From the NCBI GenBank assembly GCA_027604505.1, contig JADIIX010000056.1, positions 62,001 through 126,000 of the forward strand: a stretch of DNA of 64,000 bases. Direction: 5' to 3'. Of this stretch, positions 58,547 through 64,000 are shown piece by piece; the first letter of the stretch is position 1; every line of letters begins with the position of its first letter. This DNA is from Gonapodya sp. JEL0774 (Eukaryota > Monoblepharomycota > Monoblepharidomycetes > Monoblepharidales > Gonapodyaceae). Below the pieces are notes generated by a model that ran no database searches, was not told the origin of the DNA, and was given only the letters and a program-made list of their open reading frames with translations. Made by a program: the position numbers and the translations under genes.

Positions 58547-60084
58547 TGCCTGAGGGCCAGCCCGAAAGGCAGTGGACGTTGCAGCTTCGGGCAATCAAGT
58601 CTTAACAAATTAATAGGATATATCGGTTTTCTGATCCCACATATCCAAAGCACATCAACAAGTCCGATTCTCTCCCAACAAAAGTTGTGCCCGACCTAGT
58701 ACAAACCGCGGCGATGCCGATTCACCGGTGAGTACTACCAACAACGCGCTTGGCTCAACTCGCGGGCGGTGAATGTGAACGTGCTGCGAACTCACTCATG
58801 CAAACAACACTACCCAGCATAATATATCATTATGTAAATTGGGGTGCATGTCAGCACTTCACACGATGCAGAAGCAGTTTGCCTGTGGGATACGAAGAGA
58901 TGTAATGCAGTGGACGCTGTGTTATCATTTGTCACCATGGGGATCTATGTCTAGTCGTTCGAGGTCTCTTCGGAAGCAGACTATCGTGATGGCAAGCAGA
59001 GAGGGTGGGGCGATTGCCGAAGTGCCTATCTGGAGTCTGAGTGATACACAGTTGGGCTTGCGCTTCAAACTCGTATATATTCCAATTCACCAATGCGCCC
59101 TTTCCGTCCTCCATACTCTGCACTCATCTGATAGAATCCAGTTCTTTGGCATGTGGTGAGGTTGATGAATTTAAATGAGGGAAGGTGGTGCATGAAACGT
59201 CGGAAAAGATGAGTTTCAGGGAGAGCATCTTGCATGTGAGAATCGCGGGGATCAAAGGACCGCTCCTCGTATTTGTCTCGCGGGGGATAGTAGATGGAAG
59301 GGAGATCTTACGCGCTTTCATTTTCGCTGGTGAAAGTGACTTTGTTTTGTTCCATCCTGGTGGCCTGTGTGGGCAGTCCATTTGTTCGTGCCAAGCATTT
59401 CTGCATTTCCTGACGCAGAGGGTTGCTCCCAAAAGTTGTCGTTGACGTCGCACCTGAACTATTTGATGAAATATTGTACCCATAATCCACAGAGTGTAAA
59501 AGAGGAAAGATTGCGTTACAAAACTGTAATCTGAGGGCAACGATCGGCGCGTGGGGCAATGATCAGTATTAGATTGTTCCATAGACTCGCTGATGAACAT
59601 CCCCTTCAAATCTAAGCGAGTGGCTGGGCTGGACGAATTGATGCCACACGCTATTGCTGGTCGGTACATATGCTCAGGCGAATGGATGGGTCTTGTGCCG
59701 TTGACCCAGACTGATGATCAAGCAATTCATTATTGTAGGCATAGTGTTTGTAGTACAGTATTTATCCATGCATTTGCAATGCCAACTTGGAGATATGGAA
59801 AAAAATAGGTGGTAAAAAAGTCACAACAAAAAAAAAAAAGGCAAACAAGCCAGAAATGGAAATGTTCAGCCCTTTAGCCGCAGTGGACCCGATTCCTTCC
59901 AGTTCACTCACACACCAGAAAGCCCCGCGAGTCCTACTTTCTGCTCGACGTCTCAGTTTCGCGAAATCCTCCGGGAAATCGCTCAGGGTGTCAAGAATAC
60001 CGCCTTCCCTCCCGATTGCCTGGTGCTCCCGACGTTGTCCCTCACAACAACTTTTTATCGGAACAGCCAACCACCAGTCTACAG
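58547..60084. other. intergenic, possible short minus-strand gene only
   Basis: These 1.5 kb lie between the myosin start and the GH16 start. A low-confidence minus-strand model at 59065-59559 is listed separately. A 12-A run occurs near 59829. Otherwise no gene was recognised. Confidence 0.45.
59065..59559 (-). CDS. possible small hypothetical gene (low confidence)
   Basis: I do not recognise a family. A minus-strand exon carrying FGSNPLRQEMQKCLARTNG and KVTFTSENESA ends at a good donor (GTAAGAT, near 59310). Joined to an acceptor near 59144 it continues TGFYQMSAEYGGRKGRIGEL and stops at 59065-59067. Codon composition is plausible, but the 5' end is undefined and an alternative reading without the intron is open in another frame. 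Confidence 0.25.
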
Positions 60085-62562
60085 ATGGCAATGACAATGC
60101 ACAGAACGAGACGGCGACGAGAAACCAGCGTTTCAGCGCTCACTTGGACCCTGGCTGCACTGTTGGTGTGCGCCTTGATGACTACTCTTGCACACGCCAG
60201 ATGTGAATGCGGGTACATTGACGACCTGGGCCGCCTCTGGACAGACGCAATCGTCTACCCTTCCTTCCGGAACACTACTTTCAACACCGCCAAGTCTGAC
60301 CTGCGCATTACCGTCAATCAGTTACCGAATGACTCAGGGGTCGCCGGGGTCCCCGCGCCTTACCAGATTCAGAACGACCGAGACAACGTCATGATCAGTG
60401 GCGACGAGCTCTGGATTCGGGTCAAAGCTGGAGTTCTTCCCGGCGGTGTTTATGTCAGCGGCGGCGAAGTTGTCACGATGAGAACCGATATCCTGTATGG
60501 GACCTTCCGCTCCAACATCCAGATTACTCCCAATAACGGCACATGCTCTGGCTTCTTCTATTATGGAGACGTGAATAACGAGATCGATATTGAGATTCTT
60601 TCAACCCAGATCCCAGACCAGAAAGTCAACTTTGTGCAGGTATGTCCTCCGTTTATGTGGCTAAAGTCAACCGATATGCACACTTCCACGGTCCCTGAAA
60701 CATTCTCATATTTTTCTATCGACCCTCTGGCTCCCGCTTACTCGTGGTACTCGTCACTGGGCGTTGCTCTGTACCGTGCCCATATCCTCTGACCGCCACA
60801 ACCACTTTCAATCCCGACCTCCACATCTGTCCAACAACAACTTTCACACCAAAGCACAAAATGAACCTTATCCCCGGCACCACAAATCCATCTCCAGAAT
60901 CTCTCCAGAATATTGCTGTTGGCGTCGATCCCTCTGCCGACTTCAACGAGTATCGCATCGACTGGACACCACCTGCTTCCGACTTTTTCGTCAACAGTGC
61001 GAAGCAAACGACACTTACTGCAAACGAGCCCACCCTTGCAGGAAGTGTCATATTCAATCACTGGTCCAAAGGTCTGGTGAGTGCTCAGTCGAAGCAAACG
61101 GATACACTAGGATGCCAGGGCTTTTTCGCCTGAGAATGAGACAGCAGGGGAAATCACTATCTATGGCGAGAGGAGTGTTTCCATTCAATGCAGCGACTCA
61201 ACTAATGCCCTCCCCGTTCATCCAGGCTGGTTGGGACCAAGGCCCACCAACCAACGACTCCTACCTTAGGATCCGCTCCTTCAAGTTCTTTTTCAACACT
61301 ACAGACAGCACGGGCTTTGTTCGCCGATGCAATGCGTCCATGAACGCCAAAGTTCCCCTTGCCACAAGCCGATGCAGCACAGAGAACATCATTGGTAACG
61401 TGACGGTCACCACCGACGCCGCAGGCATAGAATTCGCAACTGTTGCGTCGTCCAATTTGGCCTCCAGTCAATGTAAGTCAAAGAAACTCTGAATTGATGA
61501 ACAACGACCTCTCGATATGGAGTTGATATGCCCCATTTCGTCATCGTCACGCGACCCTGCCGTACTCCACATTCAGTTATCGCCAACTGGGCGCTGTATG
61601 GAATGGCCATCGGGTGCGGTGCCATTGCGATCATGGCTTTGGCAACTTTCCCTATACGCTACGTTCGCGCCAAACAGTACGAAAAGGCCCTGAATGAGTA
61701 TCGGGAAATCAATGACGAGGATGGATACGACGCGCGCTCTGGATCCTCTGGTGGTACTCTCGAAATGGGAAAATATGGGAACAAGAGGTACAATGGTCCC
61801 AGAGGTTGGAAATGGGGCTTTACGGAGCCGCCGAACTTCACCACCCCTCTTATCGGTAAAAACTCCAAGACTCAACAAGGCGACATTGATCGAGGCAATA
61901 AGCCCCCACGTAAACCGAATAAGACGTATGCGGGTCCAGGTGGGGACAGGGGCGACCCACGCTGGCAGGGACCGCCGCCTGATGGGATGATGCCCCCAGC
62001 TCCCGATTACGACTACCACGACCCTGCAGATGATTCTGACGCCACTTGGGCAGGTAGCAGTCCTGGACAACGTGGCCGCCACGGCAGCGCCGATGCCGAG
62101 TCAGACAGGAGGAGCCGCAAGTCCGTAAACGGCGGACGCGGTGATGGACGGGATCAACGTGACCGCGCTCGTTCGCGTGACCGGGGTGATCGTGGAGACC
62201 GAGGAGATGGTGGAGACTATGCGCAGCCCTCACAGAACAGGAGGTCGGAATCTTCCCATCGGCCTCAGTATCCCGCCCAAGCTCCTCAGTCCATGGCTGC
62301 TCCATACGCCCAGTCACAGCGACGGCCATCGGAGCCTGCTTATCAGCAATCACAAGGGCAGTACCGTCAGGCACCCCCCACGGTCTCAAACGTTCAACCC
62401 CGGTGGGCGAGTGGAACGCGTCCTCCCATGCCGAATTCGATGGATGTGCAGGGACCACCGCCTTCCGACACGGAGGAGGACATTCCCCCGCCCAGACAAC
62501 CAAGCCAGCCCAGGTATAGCAACAACGGAGGCGGGAATGGGGGGCAGGGAAGGAGGAGGTAG
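60085..62562 (+). CDS. membrane-anchored GH16 family glycosidase/transglycosidase
   Basis: This enzyme acts on beta-glucan-type wall polymers. The ATG at 60085 opens a signal peptide (basic start, then SALTWTLAALLVCALMTTLA), then CECGYIDDLG. The catalytic motif is NNEIDIEIL (Glu-Ile-Asp-Ile-Glu, the GH16 E-x-D-x-E pattern), within GTCSGFFYYGDV. After an intron starting at 60640 come FNEYRIDWTPPASDFFV, IFNHWSKG and, spliced, AGWDQGPPTNDSYLRIRSFK. After another intron a single hydrophobic helix appears (YGMAIGCGAIAIMALATF, near 61597-61650). It is followed by a cytosolic tail of about 300 residues rich in Gly, Pro, Arg, Asp and Gln, ending at TAG 62560-62562. The tail is not part of usual GH16 enzymes. 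Exact substrate unknown. Confidence 0.88.
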
Positions 62563-63131
62563 AGAACGGAGAGAGGCGGGCTTCATGGTGGCAGGGTTGC
62601 TGAAGAACTCGTGAGAATTGAGAGGGGGCCTTTTCTGCTACACGCTCTGTGTTCTGGACACACAGCACGTGCTCGACCTGGCCTGGCGCTGGTCAAAGGC
62701 TGGTATCGGCTGCGCATGGATCAATCAGGACCACAATCTCCTTCCCTGGGGAGTCTGCTATCCAGCAGGACTTTCCCTTCATATTTCCCTATCCTTCTAC
62801 GTATGTTACAGAACTTGTTTGGTATGTTCATGCATCATGCAGTCGGGAGAAAGCTTCGGAGGAATCTAGAATTGTTATTTATACCCTCAATTGGATAGCG
62901 CATTGTCTGACACAATGCAGGTTGCAATACACTGCTGTTGATGTATAGCCCTCGAGGAATATCGCATCTAGACTGTCTAAGTGCCTTTTATTTCCTAATG
63001 AAAAAGTGCTGTGACAATGTGGAGAAGCAAGGAAAAGGATTTGGCGAGGGGGAGTTCGAAATTTTGGAGGGAGTTGCGGCGCAAGCCCACCCTGTCTTTG
63101 ATTTGAGAGACAATCACTTACATCACACCTG
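62563..63131. other. intergenic, no gene recognised
   Basis: This is about 570 bp between the GH16 stop and the next ATG. Short overlapping frames only; it presumably includes the GH16 3' end and the next promoter. Confidence 0.5.
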
Positions 63132-64000
63132 ATGCTACGATTTTCTCCTCCCGCGAATGATTTGAAATCGGCAATGCCAGCTGGTTTGCTCCCACCCGAA
63201 CTCTCATCCAATGCCCTCGCTTTCTTCCAACCATTTTCCGCCAAGTCCCCACCTCTGCTGCCGCCAAGATCATCCATTGTTTCCCATGCAGTCTTCTGCC
63301 CTCGCAAGGATGCGGCTGATCTCATCGCTATAGCAAGAGCGGGTACAGTTGAAGTGTGGGGTGTCGGTTCGCGTGGAAAATGGGAAGGACGGAGAGGAGC
63401 CGGTGATAGGTGGGGATCCTTTGTCACATTCTACGGATTAAAAAAGGGAACGGGGAATCTTAACGCCAGGCAAAAGGGCGAATCTGTGGGGGAAGGCTCA
63501 TTTGTCCAAAGAATTAGAACGGCGATGATACAAGCGAGTTAACACCACAGGTGTTTATCTCTGCGGGGCGCTCATTAATTTGGACTTGAGGCATCATAGT
63601 TTGTAGAGAGATGAGAGAATGAGAGATTCGCGCTGTTTTCTCCAAAGCAGAAACTCACCCAACCTACCATTCTGACGGCAGGTGGACCTTCCGCCTCCTC
63701 CAGACCTACTTTCTCCCCGTCTCAAACAATTCTTCTACGGACTCCCCCCCCATCACTACCTCAGTTTCACCACCTCCAGCGGTCACTTCGCTGGCATGGG
63801 GACAAGATTGTGTCTTCCGCATGTTGGAAGGTGATCAATTTGAGTTGAGGTACAGGTGAGAATCTCTCTGAGGCGATTCCATGGATACGATTATTTCAAG
63901 GAAGATAGCTCTTGGAAGAAAAATTTGAACAGGGCAAATGACCCAAGGATTTAAGAGCACTGCCTCGGATCGGGAAGTGCCATTCTGGAAGTAGCAGTGA
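63132..64000 (+). CDS. start of an unrecognised gene, possibly beta-propeller-like (3' partial)
   Basis: The ATG at 63132 opens MLRFSPPANDLKSAMPAGLL, then HAVFCPRKDAADLIAIARAG and TVEVWGV, which looks like a blade of a WD40/beta-propeller (hydrophobic-x-Ala/Gly-x-Thr-Val-Glu-Val-Trp). Further right, about 63680-63860, a segment in another frame reads VTSLAWGQDCVFRMLEGDQF, again propeller-like, so one or more introns must lie between. The gene appears to run off the right edge. No family can be named from this part. Confidence 0.4.

Noticed and set aside
59124-59669. Minus-strand frame of 181 codons
   Set aside because: Contradicted by a competing, better-looking frame with a strong splice donor in the same place; neither has recognisable homology.
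61850-62668. Minus-strand frame of 272 codons opposite the GH16 tail
   Set aside because: Antisense shadow of a GC-rich low-complexity coding tail; no motif.

Overview
The window looks like nuclear DNA of an early-diverging fungus, most probably a chytrid-like zoosporic fungus. Genes are broken by many short introns (about 50-90 nt, GT..AG and at least one GC..AG) and lie close together on both strands. The gene set is fungal: a trifunctional FOL1, a Whi2-like growth regulator, an HPC2/ubinuclein subunit, a Pho85-like CDK, a surface GH16 enzyme and a class V myosin. It also holds genes that are unusual in Dikarya, namely a YTHDC1-like m6A reader, an FBXO31-like F-box protein and an LRRC74-like LRR protein. 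The order or species cannot be fixed from sequence alone.

Layout, left to right. 1-4174 (+): 3' part of a Drs2-type phospholipid flippase. 4175-8335: gene-poor, with a decayed DDE (Tc1/IS630-type) transposase on the minus strand. 8336-10231 (+): histidyl-tRNA synthetase. 10728-11175 (-): small zinc-knuckle-like hypothetical gene. 11644-14364 (+): YTH-domain m6A reader. 14480-17924 (+): a bacterial-type (class II) HMG-CoA reductase fused to a C-terminal region of about 450 residues that I do not recognise. 18477-19924 (-): Pho85/CDK5-like kinase with two consecutive microexons. 20216-22676 (-): HPC2/ubinuclein. 22785-27563 (+): Rictor, sharing a divergent promoter of about 108 bp with HPC2. 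27669-30134 (+): FOL1. 30362-33258 (-): Whi2-like protein. 34333-36636 (-): Ser/Thr kinase with DFN in place of DFG. About 37.0 kb: a near-perfect 40-40-40 inverted repeat. 37759-40122 (+): FBXO31-like F-box protein. 40211-43433 (-) and 45258-47762 (+): two divergent MFS anion:cation symporters with an orphan duplicated first exon between them. 48215-50067 (+): LRR protein. 51182-51946 (+): MGST3-type MAPEG protein. 52051-58546 (-): myosin V. 60085-62562 (+): membrane-anchored GH16. 63132 to the edge (+): start of an unrecognised gene.

Most genes are housekeeping or growth-control genes with no sign of one shared pathway. HPC2 and Rictor share a promoter region, and Rictor (TORC2), Whi2 and Pho85 all belong to nutrient and growth signalling, but their proximity may be chance. 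The strongest novelty candidate is the class II HMG-CoA reductase fusion. All four catalytic residues of the class are present, it has no membrane anchor, it carries spliceosomal introns, and its C-terminal extension stays in frame across an intron. I infer an ancient, domesticated transfer from bacteria. Exon boundaries below were deduced by eye from conserved family sequence and GT/AG signals; they are models, not transcripts.
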